A stretch of 64,000 nt of DNA from Streptomyces sp. NBC_01669 (GCF_026339735.1 NZ_JAPEQG010000001.1:2108001-2172000), one strand, 5' to 3'; shown: positions 36,038 to 44,818, counted from the stretch's first letter. Notes: a model not told the origin generated them from the letters alone. Numbers and translations: made by a program.

Positions 36038-38335
36038 CTACTCGTTGCGTGCCGTTTCGGGTCCCGTGATGCGCCTGAGCAGCGGCATCGTGGATGCGAT
36101 GACCCCCAGCGAGGCGACGAGCCCGGCGAGCACGATCGCGTAGTACTGGATCCCCGGTGCCCGGATCGAGTACCTGAACTGAGCCTGCACGAACAGCTGG
36201 GCAGCCAGGAAGCCCATCCCGATCGCCACCACGGCGACCACCAGGAGCGGGACCGCGCTCTCCAGAAGCACCACCCGCCGCAGCACCCCGAGCTGTGTGC
36301 CGGTCAGCCGCAGCAGGCTGAAGGGGCGCTTGCGGTCGCGCAGGCCCCCGGCCACGCTCACCGCCAGGCTGCAGCCGGCGATGGGGAAACTGACCAGGAT
36401 GACCACGCTGGCCAGTTGCTGGTATCCGGCGAGCTGTGCGCCCCTTTCGGCATGGTCCTCGCGGCCGGTCGATGGGACGTCCTGGTCGGGGTACGTGTTC
36501 GCGAGGATGGTGCGCGCGCGTTCGATCGCCGACGTCGACCCGTTGGTGGCCACGACGATCTCCTGGACCGGGAGGCGGGCGAGGCGCTGGGCGGAGATGC
36601 CGGCGGCGGGCCATGCCGTGGGCCAGTGCTGCCAGTAGTACGTGCCGAAGCTGCCGTAGTTCTGGGTCACCGACGCCGCTTCGGCTCCGGAGGCGCATGC
36701 GCTGTGGGCCGGCATCTTCGCGAGCTCCGTGCACGAGGCCAGGCCGGCCATCGGCGGTGTCACGGAGCCTTGAGGGCCGCGAAAGGCCGGGTCCGTGGTG
36801 CCGAGCGGGTTCGTATGGATCATCAGCACGCCTTTGACGCCCGGTACGGAGTTCAGGTCGCCGAGCGCGGCCTTCGAGAGCGGGGGCACGCTACCGATCT
36901 GACGTCCGGTAGTGCGGTTGAAGCCTTGGACGTAGTGGGCGTCCAAGGCGCCGGCGACCGTCCGGCCGGCCCGCGGGATGCTGCGCTCGGCGTTGAGCGA
37001 GCCGATGATCCCGACGGCCGCGCTGGTGACGCACAGGGCGAGGACCAGCCCGCTGACCGCGCGGAAGCCGGCCTTCGGGTCGTCCGCGAGCCGCCGGCCC
37101 GCGAGGAGCAGCGCGGGCCGGCTGGTGAGCCGGGCCAGGACGCGAGCTCCGGCCATGGTCAGCCAGGGGCCGGCGATGACGAGTCCGGTCAGGACCAGCA
37201 GGATTCCCGGGACGAAGACCCAGATCTGACCGTTGGTGCTCCTGGGCACCCGGCCGATGGTGTACGAGAGTTCGGCGATACCGGCGACCAGTGGGATCAC
37301 CCGGTAGACCCGCGGCGGGCGCGGCGTGACGCGCCGGGTGACCCCGAGCGGGGAGACCTGCACGCGGCGCAGGGCGATCCGGGCCGCGATCACGGCCCCC
37401 ACCGGGACGGCGACGGAGACGAGAAGGATGTCGCTGGTCCGGAGCGTGAGATCGCCGGCGAAGTACGGCGTGCGCGTGAGGTTGACCGCCGCCAGCTGCG
37501 TACGGAACAGGTAGAAGAGGCCGAAGCCGACGGCCGTGCCGATGACCGCGGCGGCCGTCGATTCGACGGCCGAGATCATCGAGATCTGCCGCGGCGTGGC
37601 GCCCACCAGGCGCATCGCGGCGAAGCGCTGCTCACGGCGGGCGGCTGCCAGCCGGGTGGCCGTGCCGATGAGGATGAGCACAGGGAAGATCAGGGCGGTG
37701 CCCGCGACGGAGAGGATGAGCTTGATCCCCCGGCTGTCGATGCCCGTCCTGACCGTACAGTTCGTTCCGTTGCAGCTGCTTGGGGTCACGGTGGTGATCG
37801 AGGTGACCCGGGTGGCGTCGTGCTGCTTCGCGAGCTGGTCGGGGGTGTGGCCGATGACGACGACCAGGGAATCCGGGCCCGGGAGCGCCGCCTTGCCGAC
37901 CGTGCCGACCTGGCGGCCGGGGTAGCGGTCGGCGAGTTCGGCGGCCGGGGTGGAGTGGAGGATCTTGCTGAGGGCCGGTGAGGCGTAGAACTCGCCCGGT
38001 CCGGGAAGGCGTGAGAGCCCCGGTGGGACCGGGGAGTTCGGGCCGCTGGCGGCGACGTCGACGCGGCCGATGGTTCTGCCGTCGAAGTGGTCCGCCCTGA
38101 GCAGCCACCACAGCGGGTCGGTGTCCGCCTTCGCCGCCGACTGGCTCGACGCGCTCTTGCCGGTGCCGGTGTTGAGCCAGGCGTTCCGGCTGTTCTGCGT
38201 GGCGGTGGCATTGATGGCCGCAAGGATGCTCAGCAGCAGGCCGACGCCGAGGGCGACGGCGGCCGCGATGACGGCGAGGCGGGCGGCGGCCTCCCTGCCG
38301 CCGCTCAGGGTGAGGCGCAGGCCGAGGCGGATCAC
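36038..38335 (-). CDS. FtsX/MacB-type ABC transporter permease
   Basis: The 765-residue membrane protein has two FtsX-like modules: helix clusters near the N-terminus (LAVIAAAVALGVGLLLSILAAI), around 225-330, 355-440, and at the C-terminus (SVVILVSFPIAGCSLAVSVAGGL to the end), with large extracytoplasmic loops between. GTG 38335 overlaps the ATPase stop by GTGA, so the pair is translationally coupled. Such systems export peptides or lipids or confer resistance to membrane-active agents. The PadR gene in the same operon favours an inducible efflux or resistance role. Confidence 0.85.
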   Translation of the reverse strand: MIRLGLRLTLSGGREAAARLAVIAAAVALGVGLLLSILAAINATATQNSRNAWLNTGTGKSASSQSAAKADTDPLWWLLRADHFDGRTIGRVDVAASGPNSPVPPGLSRLPGPGEFYASPALSKILHSTPAAELADRYPGRQVGTVGKAALPGPDSLVVVIGHTPDQLAKQHDATRVTSITTVTPSSCNGTNCTVRTGIDSRGIKLILSVAGTALIFPVLILIGTATRLAAARREQRFAAMRLVGATPRQISMISAVESTAAAVIGTAVGFGLFYLFRTQLAAVNLTRTPYFAGDLTLRTSDILLVSVAVPVGAVIAARIALRRVQVSPLGVTRRVTPRPPRVYRVIPLVAGIAELSYTIGRVPRSTNGQIWVFVPGILLVLTGLVIAGPWLTMAGARVLARLTSRPALLLAGRRLADDPKAGFRAVSGLVLALCVTSAAVGIIGSLNAERSIPRAGRTVAGALDAHYVQGFNRTTGRQIGSVPPLSKAALGDLNSVPGVKGVLMIHTNPLGTTDPAFRGPQGSVTPPMAGLASCTELAKMPAHSACASGAEAASVTQNYGSFGTYYWQHWPTAWPAAGISAQRLARLPVQEIVVATNGSTSAIERARTILANTYPDQDVPSTGREDHAERGAQLAGYQQLASVVILVSFPIAGCSLAVSVAGGLRDRKRPFSLLRLTGTQLGVLRRVVLLESAVPLLVVAVVAIGMGFLAAQLFVQAQFRYSIRAPGIQYYAIVLAGLVASLGVIASTMPLLRRITGPETARNE

Positions 38336-39030
38336 GAGGTGAGCCGTTCGACGAAGAGCGGCGTGACCTTGCCGTCGCGGACGATGACTTCGCGGTTCGC
38401 GTAGGCGGCCACCCGCGGCTCGTGGGTGACGAGGACGACGGTGGTGCCCTCCTCGCGCACGGAGGCGACCAGCAGGTCCATCACGTGCTCGCCGGTCAGC
38501 GAGTCGAGCGACCCGGTCGGCTCGTCGGCGAACAGCACCTTGGGCCGGGAGACCAGGGCGCGGGCCAGTGCGACACGCTGTGCCTGCCCGCCGGAGAGTT
38601 CGCCGGATCGGCGCCCCTCGAGACCGTCCAGGCCGAGCCGCCCGAACCACGGCCGTGCCTCGGCCAGCGCGCTCGCCCTGCGGGACTTGGCGAGCAGCAG
38701 CGGCAGGGCGACATTCTCCTCGGCGGTCAGCTCGGGGACGAGCTGACCGAACTGGAAGACGAAGCCGAAGTGATCCCGGCGTAACGCGCTGCGCTCGGGC
38801 TCGCGCTGGGTGTCGACGCGGCGGCCGTCGAACCAGATCTCGCCGGAGTCCGGTACGAGGATCCCGGCCAGGCAGTGCAGCAGCGTGGACTTGCCGGAGC
38901 CGCTCGGGCCGGTGACGGCGAGGATCTCGCCGGCCCGGGCGGAGAGGTTCGCACCCTGCAGCGCGGGCGTCTGCCCGAATGACAGGACGGCGTTCCGCGC
39001 TTCTACGAGGAAGCCTTCGTCCGAACTCAT
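38332..39030 (-). CDS. ABC transporter ATPase, LolD/MacB type
   Basis: The 232-residue ATPase has Walker A (TGPSGSGKST), the Q-loop region (FVFQFGQLVPELTAEEN), signature (GELSGGQAQRVALARAL), Walker B (VLFADEPTGSLD) and the H-loop (LVTHEP). ATG 39030 overlaps the PadR stop (ATGA) and its own stop overlaps the permease start. Energises the adjacent FtsX-like permease. Confidence 0.93.
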   Translation of the reverse strand: MSSDEGFLVEARNAVLSFGQTPALQGANLSARAGEILAVTGPSGSGKSTLLHCLAGILVPDSGEIWFDGRRVDTQREPERSALRRDHFGFVFQFGQLVPELTAEENVALPLLLAKSRRASALAEARPWFGRLGLDGLEGRRSGELSGGQAQRVALARALVSRPKVLFADEPTGSLDSLTGEHVMDLLVASVREEGTTVVLVTHEPRVAAYANREVIVRDGKVTPLFVERLTS

Positions 39031-39551
39031 GAGCGCACCTCTGCTGTCAGGGCGGCGAGCCGCGCCACGGTCTGGTCGATCCACCGCAGATCGGCCTCCA
39101 GGTGGTACACGCCGTGGTCGGCGAGCAGCGAGTCGATCGTGCTGCCGGTCCGGCGCAGTTCGGTCAGCTCCCGCATCCGCTCCATGTGGGCTGCGCGCTG
39201 GATGTCGAGGTACGCGCGGGGGTCGCGCTCCAGCAGCAGCGCCAGTACGACCTTGGTGAACAGCACCGTCTGCAGGTGCGGTTCACCCGCGACCGGTTCG
39301 GTCAGCCAGGTCTCGACCTGCGTGACCCCCAGCTCGGTGATCACGTAGCGCTTGCGGTCCGGCCCCGACCCGGGCTCGGCCTCGCCGACTTCGACCTTCC
39401 CGTCGCGGGCGAGGCGGCCCAAGGTCGAGTAGACCTGCCCGGCGGGCAGTGGCTTACCTCGGCCGAAGTAGGTGTCGTAGTCGCGCTTGAGGTCGTAGCC
39501 GTGGCTCGACTCCCGTTCGAGGAGTCCGAGGAGTGCCAGGGGGACAGTCAT
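39027..39551 (-). CDS. PadR-family transcriptional repressor
   Basis: The 174-residue protein has the PadR winged helix (LALLGLLERESSHGYDLKRDYDTYFGRGKPLPAGQVYSTLGRLARDGKVEV) and a C-terminal helical dimerisation domain typical of the longer PadR class. It leads a three-gene operon with the ABC ATPase and permease, so it most likely represses its own efflux operon and is released by the transported compound. An operator-like palindrome overlaps its promoter and start codon, and the mRNA is probably leaderless. Confidence 0.88.
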   Translation of the reverse strand: MTVPLALLGLLERESSHGYDLKRDYDTYFGRGKPLPAGQVYSTLGRLARDGKVEVGEAEPGSGPDRKRYVITELGVTQVETWLTEPVAGEPHLQTVLFTKVVLALLLERDPRAYLDIQRAAHMERMRELTELRRTGSTIDSLLADHGVYHLEADLRWIDQTVARLAALTAEVRS

Positions 39552-39588
39552 ACCTCAGTGTCTACACTCAGTATCTAGTCGACGTCAA
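39550..39588 (-). promoter_or_regulatory. PadR operon promoter and operator, probably leaderless
   Basis: On the minus strand TTGACG (39588-39583), 18 bases, and TAGACA (39564-39559) put the transcription start at or next to the ATG (39551). The repeat ATAC..AGTGT-AG-ACACT..GTAT (39550-39574) covers the -10 box and start codon. No SD precedes the ATG. Confidence 0.65.
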
Positions 39589-39752
39589 CAGGCAGGCCGG
39601 CCGGGTCGATTGGCCGCGATTACGTGAAGACAGCGCCGTTCGGCCGATGGGTGGGTGCGGGCCATCGTTGGGAGCGCATGACCGCCAGGGTGGGCAGGCC
39701 GGTGCGATCGCGAGAAGAGGCCTGAGAGCCTGTCGGGTGACCTTCGATCCGA
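39586..39752. other. Intergenic stretch with repeated element
   Basis: No gene is seen. Near its end, 39722-39770 resembles 24278-24332. Otherwise there is nothing recognisable between the padR promoter and the stop of the glycosylase gene. Confidence 0.35.
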
Positions 39753-41135
39753 TCAGGCCGTTCCGGCATGATCCGAAGACAGTCCCCGCAGCTCCAGGTG
39801 GCGCGTGGCGTACGAACGCCAGGGCCGCCACCGCTCCGCCTCGGGACGCCCGTCCGGATCCACATCGGGGTCACCGAGCGCCCGCATCCTGATCAGCGCC
39901 GCGGCCGCCGGGCCGATCCCCGGCAGTCGCAGCAGCGCACGCTCGGCCTCCTCGCGGTCCGCCCCGGCGTCGAGCCGTACGTCCCCGTCCGCCAGCGCGG
40001 CCGCCAGCGCCCGCAGCGCCGGAGCCTCCGCCTCTCCCGCCAGCGCTCCCGGCTCGGGGAACACATGCGTGAGCCCTCCGCAGGGCACGTCCAGCACCTT
40101 CCCGTACATCTCCACCAGCCGCTCCGCCGCGTCCCGGCCCACCAGCGTCCGTACGGCGAACTCCTCCGGGTCCGCCGCCCCCGGCGACCGCACCCCCGGG
40201 CGGGCGGCGACGCGCGGTGCGAGCAGCGGGTCGGCGCCGAGCCGCTCGTCGACAGCGTACGGATCGGCGTCCAGGTCGAAGAGGCGCCGCAGCCGCTGCA
40301 CCGCCGTCGTCAGGTCGCGCAGATCGGTCAGGTGGATCCGGGCGTCCAGCCACGCCCCCGCGGACCGCTCGTCGACGGCGACGATGCCCGTCCCGTACGG
40401 CAGCCGCAGGGTGCGCCGGTAGGTACGGGCGCCGGGCTCGCCGCTGATCTCCTCGATCCGGGCGACCGTCTCACCGGCCAGCAGATCGAAGACCTCCCGG
40501 GCGGCGTACGGCCCGCGGTGCGCGAGCCGGAGCGGGATCCCGGTCGTGCGCGCCTCCCGTACCGCCGCGCCCAGCCCGGTCCCGGCCTCGGCCCGCAGTG
40601 CGCTCGGCGTACGGGCGTAGATCTGCCGGATCGTGTCGTTGAACTGGCGCACGCTGGCGAAGCCCGACGCGAACGCGATCTCGGTGACGGGCAGCCCGGT
40701 CGTCTGGAGCAGCACCCGTGCGGTGTGTGCGCGCTGGGCACGGGCCAGGGCGACGGGTCCGGCGCCCAGCTCGGCGTTGAGCTGCCGCTGCACCTGGCGC
40801 GAGCTGTAGCCGAGCCGGTGGGCGAGACCGGGAACGCCCTCCCGGTCGACCACGCCGTCGCCGATCATCCGCATGGCGCGGCCGACGACGTCGGCGCGTA
40901 CGTCCCATTCCGCGGACCCCGGGACGGCGTCCGGGCGGCATCGCCTGCAGGCCCGGAAGCCGTGGCCCTGGGCGGCGGCCGCGGTCGGGTAGAAGCGGAC
41001 GTTCTTCCGCTTGGGGGTGACGGCGGGGCAGCTCGGCCGGCAGTAGATGCCGGTGGTCTCGACGGCGAAGAAGAACTCCCCGTCGAAACGCGCGTCGCGG
41101 CTGCTCACCGCCTCGTACCTGGTCTGTTCGTCCAT
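39753..41135 (-). CDS. alkA: Ada-AlkA type DNA repair protein (methylphosphotriester sensor, AraC HTH and 3-methyladenine DNA glycosylase)
   Basis: The 460-residue fusion has an N-terminal Ada metal domain with four Cys (GIYCRPSCPAVTPKRKN and FRACRRCRP), an AraC-type helix-turn-helix (LAHRLGYSSRQVQRQLNAELGAGP...ASGFASVRQFNDTIRQIY), an AlkA N-terminal domain, and an HhH-GPD glycosylase domain (LLRLPGIGPAAAALIRMRALGDPDVD with the catalytic Asp). It can sense methylphosphotriesters and excise alkylated bases; the Ada C-terminal methyltransferase domain is absent. ATG 41135 has only a weak SD. Confidence 0.92.
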   Translation of the reverse strand: MDEQTRYEAVSSRDARFDGEFFFAVETTGIYCRPSCPAVTPKRKNVRFYPTAAAAQGHGFRACRRCRPDAVPGSAEWDVRADVVGRAMRMIGDGVVDREGVPGLAHRLGYSSRQVQRQLNAELGAGPVALARAQRAHTARVLLQTTGLPVTEIAFASGFASVRQFNDTIRQIYARTPSALRAEAGTGLGAAVREARTTGIPLRLAHRGPYAAREVFDLLAGETVARIEEISGEPGARTYRRTLRLPYGTGIVAVDERSAGAWLDARIHLTDLRDLTTAVQRLRRLFDLDADPYAVDERLGADPLLAPRVAARPGVRSPGAADPEEFAVRTLVGRDAAERLVEMYGKVLDVPCGGLTHVFPEPGALAGEAEAPALRALAAALADGDVRLDAGADREEAERALLRLPGIGPAAAALIRMRALGDPDVDPDGRPEAERWRPWRSYATRHLELRGLSSDHAGTA

Positions 41136-41205
41136 GACACCGTCCAGTGTGCGCCACCCCCCAGTGGCGCACTCGCGGTTTTCGGACGTGGACCCGCCCC
41201 GTGCG

Positions 41206-42378
41206 CTACCGCAGCCGGCCCCGCTTGGCGTCCATGGCCGCCCGGCCCTCGGCCCCCTTGCGCTTCCAGTCGCGGCGGATCTCGGACCGTACCCGGGCAT
41301 CGGTCTTGGCGACGATGCGCTGGTTCTCGCGGAGCAGCTTGCGGTAGCTGTCCAGGCGCCGCTCGGGCAGCGCGCCGTCCTCGATGCCGGCGAGTACTGC
41401 GCAGCCGGGCTCGGACTCATGGTTGCAGTCGTGGAAGCGGCACTCCCGGGCCAGTTCCTCCACGTCCGAGAACACCTGCCCGACACCCGCCTCCGCGTCC
41501 CAGAGGCCGACCCCGCGCAGACCGGGGGTGTCGATCAGGACACCCCCGGAAGGCAGGACCAGCAGGTTGCGGGTCGTGGTGGTGTGCCGCCCCTTGCCGT
41601 CGACGTCACGGGCTGCCTGCACAGCCATCACGTCGTCGCCGAGCAGGGCGTTGGCAAGTGTGGACTTACCCGCGCCGGACACCCCGAGCAGCACACTCGT
41701 ACCGCCGGAGACGATGGCGCCGAGCACGTCGAGCCCCTCCCCGGTGGCGGAGCTGACGGGCAGCACCTGCACACCGGGGGCGACGGTCTCGATGTCCTGG
41801 ACGAGGTACGCCAGCGTGGCGGCGTCCGGCACCAGGTCCGCCTTGGTCAGCACCACCAGCGGCTGAGCGGCGCCGTCCTGAGCGGACGCCCCGTCCCGCA
41901 GCAGTGCGTCACCGCTGGAGCTGGACATGGCGAGCGCCAGAAAGCGTTCCACCCGCCCCAGGTCGAGCTCCACGGCGAGCGAGACGCAGATGGCGATGTG
42001 GTCGACGTTGGTGGCGAGGACCTGTCCCTCGGACCGCTTCGACGACGTCGAGCGCACGAAGGCGGTACGCCGCGGCAACAGCGTCCGTACGAACTGCGGA
42101 TCACCTTCGGGGTCGACGGCGACCCAGTCACCCGTGCAGACGATCCGCATCGGGTCGCGCGGCACCACGAACGCGGTGTCGGCGCGCACGGTGCCGTCGG
42201 GGGTGACGACATCGCACTGACCGCGGTCCACCCGCACCACCCGTCCGGGCAGCAGCCCCTGTTCGGCGTGGGGAGCGAACTCGGCGGCCCAGTCGTCGTC
42301 CCAGCCGTACGGTGCCAGCGGATGCGAAGCGGAGGGGCCGACGAGGGAGGAAAGCGGGGAAAGCGAGGAGAAAGACAA
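41206..42378 (-). CDS. rsgA: RsgA, ribosome small-subunit-dependent GTPase A
   Basis: The 390-residue circularly permuted GTPase assists late 30S subunit maturation. Visible are the OB-fold start (LLPGRVVRVDRGQCDVV), G4 (VVLTKADLV), G1/P-loop (LLGVSGAGKSTL), G2/G3 (GKGRHTTTTRNL, DTPGLRGVGLWD) and the zinc knuckle (CRFHDCNHESEPGC). TTG 42378 is preferred (AAGGG SD); a GTG at 42417 would add 13 residues. A 6-bp inverted repeat at 42384-42397 covers this SD. A 23-codon ORF with a near-perfect SD lies just upstream. Confidence 0.93.
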   Translation of the reverse strand: MSFSSLSPLSSLVGPSASHPLAPYGWDDDWAAEFAPHAEQGLLPGRVVRVDRGQCDVVTPDGTVRADTAFVVPRDPMRIVCTGDWVAVDPEGDPQFVRTLLPRRTAFVRSTSSKRSEGQVLATNVDHIAICVSLAVELDLGRVERFLALAMSSSSGDALLRDGASAQDGAAQPLVVLTKADLVPDAATLAYLVQDIETVAPGVQVLPVSSATGEGLDVLGAIVSGGTSVLLGVSGAGKSTLANALLGDDVMAVQAARDVDGKGRHTTTTRNLLVLPSGGVLIDTPGLRGVGLWDAEAGVGQVFSDVEELARECRFHDCNHESEPGCAVLAGIEDGALPERRLDSYRKLLRENQRIVAKTDARVRSEIRRDWKRKGAEGRAAMDAKRGRLR

Positions 42379-42442
42379 GGGAAACCCTTCAAAGGGTGGC
42401 CCCGGCGACGCGCACACGGGCGCGCAGAAGTTACGGAGAAGG

Positions 42443-42514
42443 TCAGCCGGCGACCACGGGAGTGAGAACGATGCTCTTCGGGTTGTGGGCAGCGCCCACC
42501 GCGGCGACAGTCAT
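42443..42514 (-). CDS. 23-residue small ORF upstream of rsgA (leader peptide or microprotein)
   Basis: ATG 42514 is preceded, eight bases upstream, by AGGAGGTGA (42523-42531), the full complement of the 16S rRNA tail and one of the strongest SD sequences in the window. The peptide MTVAAVGAAHNPKSIVLTPV plus three residues ends at TGA 42443, 64 bases before the rsgA start on the same strand. It has no signal peptide. It could be a translated leader controlling rsgA or a small functional peptide. Confidence 0.55.
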   Translation of the reverse strand: MTVAAVGAAHNPKSIVLTPVVAG

Positions 42515-42766
42515 CAATGTCCTCACCTCCTGGTCCAAGCACGGGTCCAACACCGGCGGTTCATGCCCGCCGTCCGGAACGCTGCACACCATAGCCCGGG
42601 ACCGCCCGACGGCGTCAACACATTTTGATCCGGCCGTCCGGGGGATGTGCGCGGAGGGCGCGCGGCCGGCCCGGTCCGGCACTCACGTGGGAGACATCCG
42701 TAGATCTCCCTCGATCAGGTGATACGCATGCACAACGACCGTTCCGCGGGCGTTAGGGTGCCGAGC

Positions 42767-43267
42767 ATGACCTCGCCCCGGACCGCCATCGGCACGTTCA
42801 CACCAGCCCAGTTGGGCACTCTCTCCCTGATCGGGTGGAGTGGCGAACACCCCGAGGGCGGACACGATGTCGCCTTCCTGCTCGTCTACTCGCTGGGCGA
42901 CGGGTCGGACGGCCCGGCCGCCGGTGAGGCCGCCCTGCGTGTGGCCCTGCAGCGCAGCGGACTGCCGGTTGGCGCCGGTCTCGTACGCGCCGCCGAGACA
43001 CCGGGCCTCCCGGTCAAGCTCCTTGTCCAGGCCGGCCAGGCGGTGCTGACGCTTCCTCACTTCACCGCGCAGTACCCCGTACCGCCGCAGTGGCTGGCCG
43101 CGGCCCACGAGCAGGGCGAGGCGTACGCGATGTTCGCCACCCGGCCGTGGCCGGAAGCGGTGCCCGGCCGCCCCGTGAGCGAGGAGCTGCTGCGTTCCTT
43201 CGCCGGCGACGAGGAGGTCATCATGACCTCCGCCCACTGCGTCCTGCCGGTGCGTTCTTTGGGCTGA
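42767..43267 (+). CDS. DUF5949-like conserved actinobacterial protein
   Basis: The 166-residue soluble protein (MTSPRTAIGTFTPAQLGTLSLIGWSGEHPEGGHDVAFLLVYSLGDG) has no signal, membrane segment or recognisable catalytic motif. It resembles the small DUF5949 proteins seen in streptomycetes. It ends at a strong terminator shared with the first rodlin gene. Function unknown. Confidence 0.65.
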   Translation: MTSPRTAIGTFTPAQLGTLSLIGWSGEHPEGGHDVAFLLVYSLGDGSDGPAAGEAALRVALQRSGLPVGAGLVRAAETPGLPVKLLVQAGQAVLTLPHFTAQYPVPPQWLAAAHEQGEAYAMFATRPWPEAVPGRPVSEELLRSFAGDEEVIMTSAHCVLPVRSLG

Positions 43268-43286
43268 CCCGTACGCCCGGGTACGC

Positions 43287-43324
43287 CCGATGCCCACCAC
43301 CCCCCGTGGAATGGTGGGCATCGG
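43287..43324. terminator. Bidirectional terminator, DUF5949 gene/rodlin 1
   Basis: Perfect 13-bp arms (43287-43299 and 43312-43324) with a 12-base loop, between convergent stops at 43267 and 43401. Confidence 0.85.
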
Positions 43325-43400
43325 CGCGTGCGGCCCCGTACGGACACGTGAGTGCGGGCGGTCCGGGGCTCGGCCCCGGCCGCCCGTACATCACGAGGTG

Positions 43401-43811
43401 TCAGCTGTTGAGGGAGCCGTTGCCCGACAGCACCGGGATGTCGTCCGCGATGTGCGACAGCGCCTCGTCACCCTTGGCCTGCGTGGAGTTCTCGGCGCAC
43501 TGCTGATTCTGCGGCGAGTCCAGGACGTTGACGTCCTGGACCGCGACGGGCACCAGCACGCCGACGAGCGAACCGGCATTGGCCTTGGCCGGCAGGCCGA
43601 CGCACGCCTTGTTCAGCGAGCCCTGGACGAGCTGCGCCTGCGGACTGTGGTCGCCCTGGGTGACGCTGTTGCCGAACGCCTGCTGACCATTGTTGCCGTT
43701 GACCGACGTGGTGCCCTGGTCGTTGCCGATCGCCATCGCCGCGGGGGCCGCGGCGGCCGACAGACCGACCAGGGACACGGCCACTGCTGCTCCGGCCATC
43801 ATCTTCTTCAT
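43401..43811 (-). CDS. rdl: Rodlin protein 1
   Basis: The 136-residue secreted protein has a Sec signal (MKKMMAGAAVAVSLVGLSAAAAPAAMA) and the rodlin body: IGNDQGTTSVNGN, QLVQGSLNKACVGLPAKANAGSL, VAVQDVNVLDSPQNQQCAENSTQ and DDIPVLSGNG, with the two conserved Cys. Rodlins form the paired rodlet layer on aerial hyphae and spores, organising chaplin fibrils. It is more diverged than the other two rodlins. An AAGGTGA SD precedes ATG 43811 and a BldN-like promoter lies 43 bases upstream. Confidence 0.95.
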   Translation of the reverse strand: MKKMMAGAAVAVSLVGLSAAAAPAAMAIGNDQGTTSVNGNNGQQAFGNSVTQGDHSPQAQLVQGSLNKACVGLPAKANAGSLVGVLVPVAVQDVNVLDSPQNQQCAENSTQAKGDEALSHIADDIPVLSGNGSLNS

Positions 43812-43853
43812 CAAGCTTCACCTTTCAGAGCGTCCCGTTGTGGAACGTACTGA

Positions 43854-43881
43854 TCAACCGGTTGCGGAAGCGTCGGTTCCG
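43854..43881 (-). promoter_or_regulatory. BldN-type promoter of rodlin 1
   Basis: On the minus strand CGGAAC (43881-43876), a 16-base spacer and GGTTGA (43859-43854) match five of six positions in each box of the BldN sigma consensus CGTAAC-N16-CGTTGA known for rodlin and chaplin genes. Confidence 0.65.
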
Positions 43882-43930
43882 CAGTACCACTCAAATGGGT
43901 TCCATCCGGCTTGAGTTCGACGCTTCGAGG

Positions 43931-44131
43931 TCATTCACCGAGGTCCTCGCAGGAGGTGCGAGCAGCGGGCACGAGTCCGTCCGCGCTGGGCGGACCGAGC
44001 GCGGGACGCGATGCCCGGTCCCGGTCCCGCCGGGCCGCCTGCCATTCGGCGAGCAGGCGGTCGTAGATCGGGGTGTCGTCCTCCGTGTGCCGGTGCCGGC
44101 CCCACGGGCGTTGGCTGTCGTACTGGTCCAT
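43931..44131 (-). CDS. Small charged protein inside the rodlin locus, unknown
   Basis: The 66-residue frame has nearly all third positions G or C, so it is probably coding although the SD is poor. The product (MDQYDSQRPWGRHRHTEDDT... YDRLLAEWQAARRDRDRA) is highly charged, without signal or membrane segment, with one Cys near the end. It shares no similarity with rodlins or chaplins and no known family is recognised. Confidence 0.5.
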   Translation of the reverse strand: MDQYDSQRPWGRHRHTEDDTPIYDRLLAEWQAARRDRDRASRPALGPPSADGLVPAARTSCEDLGE

Positions 44132-44407
44132 GGGACGCCTGTACCCGGTTCGACGGGTGACGGCCGCCGCAACTGCGGCAACCGGCCCAGTACACCCCTC
44201 CAACGAGGGGTTCGGGCGGCCGCCCGGCGACAGGACGAAGGGCCAGCGCGTCCGGGCCGCCGGGAATCGGCTGCCGCGTGGACGGACTGGCCCCACGGGT
44301 GTTGCGGGTTCTGTGTCACGCGCTGCGGAAAGGCGGACTCGGCGCGCCCTGCGAAGCATCCGGGGAATCGTCGAGGCCCCGGCGAGGAGCGTCCGGAACG
44401 GTACGGC

Positions 44408-44818
44408 TCAGCCGTTGGTGGTGCCGTTGCCGGACAGGACCGGGACGTCGTCCAGGATGTGCGACAGGGCCTCGTCGCCCTTGGCCTGGGTGGAGTTCTC
44501 CGTGCACTGCTGGTTCTGCGGCGAGGACAGGACGTTGACGTCCTGGACCGCGACCGGGACGCCGCCGACGAGCGAACCGACGTTGGCCTTGGCCGGCAGG
44601 GCGACGCAGGGCTTGTTGAGCGAGCCCTGGAGAAGCGCGAACTGCGGGCTCCAGTCACCAGCGGTGGCGGAATTGCCGAACGACTGCGCGGTACCGTTGC
44701 CGTTGTAGGACGTGGTGCCGATGTCGTTCCCGATGGCCATCGCCTGCGGGGCGATCGCGGCGGAGACGCCGACGACCGAAGCAGCAACGGCTGCCGAAGC
44801 CATAATCTTCTTGATCAC
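44408..44818 (-). CDS. rdlB: Rodlin protein 2
   Basis: The 136-residue preprotein begins at GTG 44818 (AAGGG SD) with VIKKIMASAAVAASVVGVSA and a signal ending near PQAMA. The mature part keeps GNDIGTTSYNGNG, LLQGSLNKPCVALPAK and SSPQNQQCTENSTQAKGDE with both Cys. It is most like rodlin 3, suggesting a recent duplication. Role: rodlet layer of aerial structures. Which of the three equals RdlA or RdlB cannot be settled here. Confidence 0.95.
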   Translation of the reverse strand: MIKKIMASAAVAASVVGVSAAIAPQAMAIGNDIGTTSYNGNGTAQSFGNSATAGDWSPQFALLQGSLNKPCVALPAKANVGSLVGGVPVAVQDVNVLSSPQNQQCTENSTQAKGDEALSHILDDVPVLSGNGTTNG

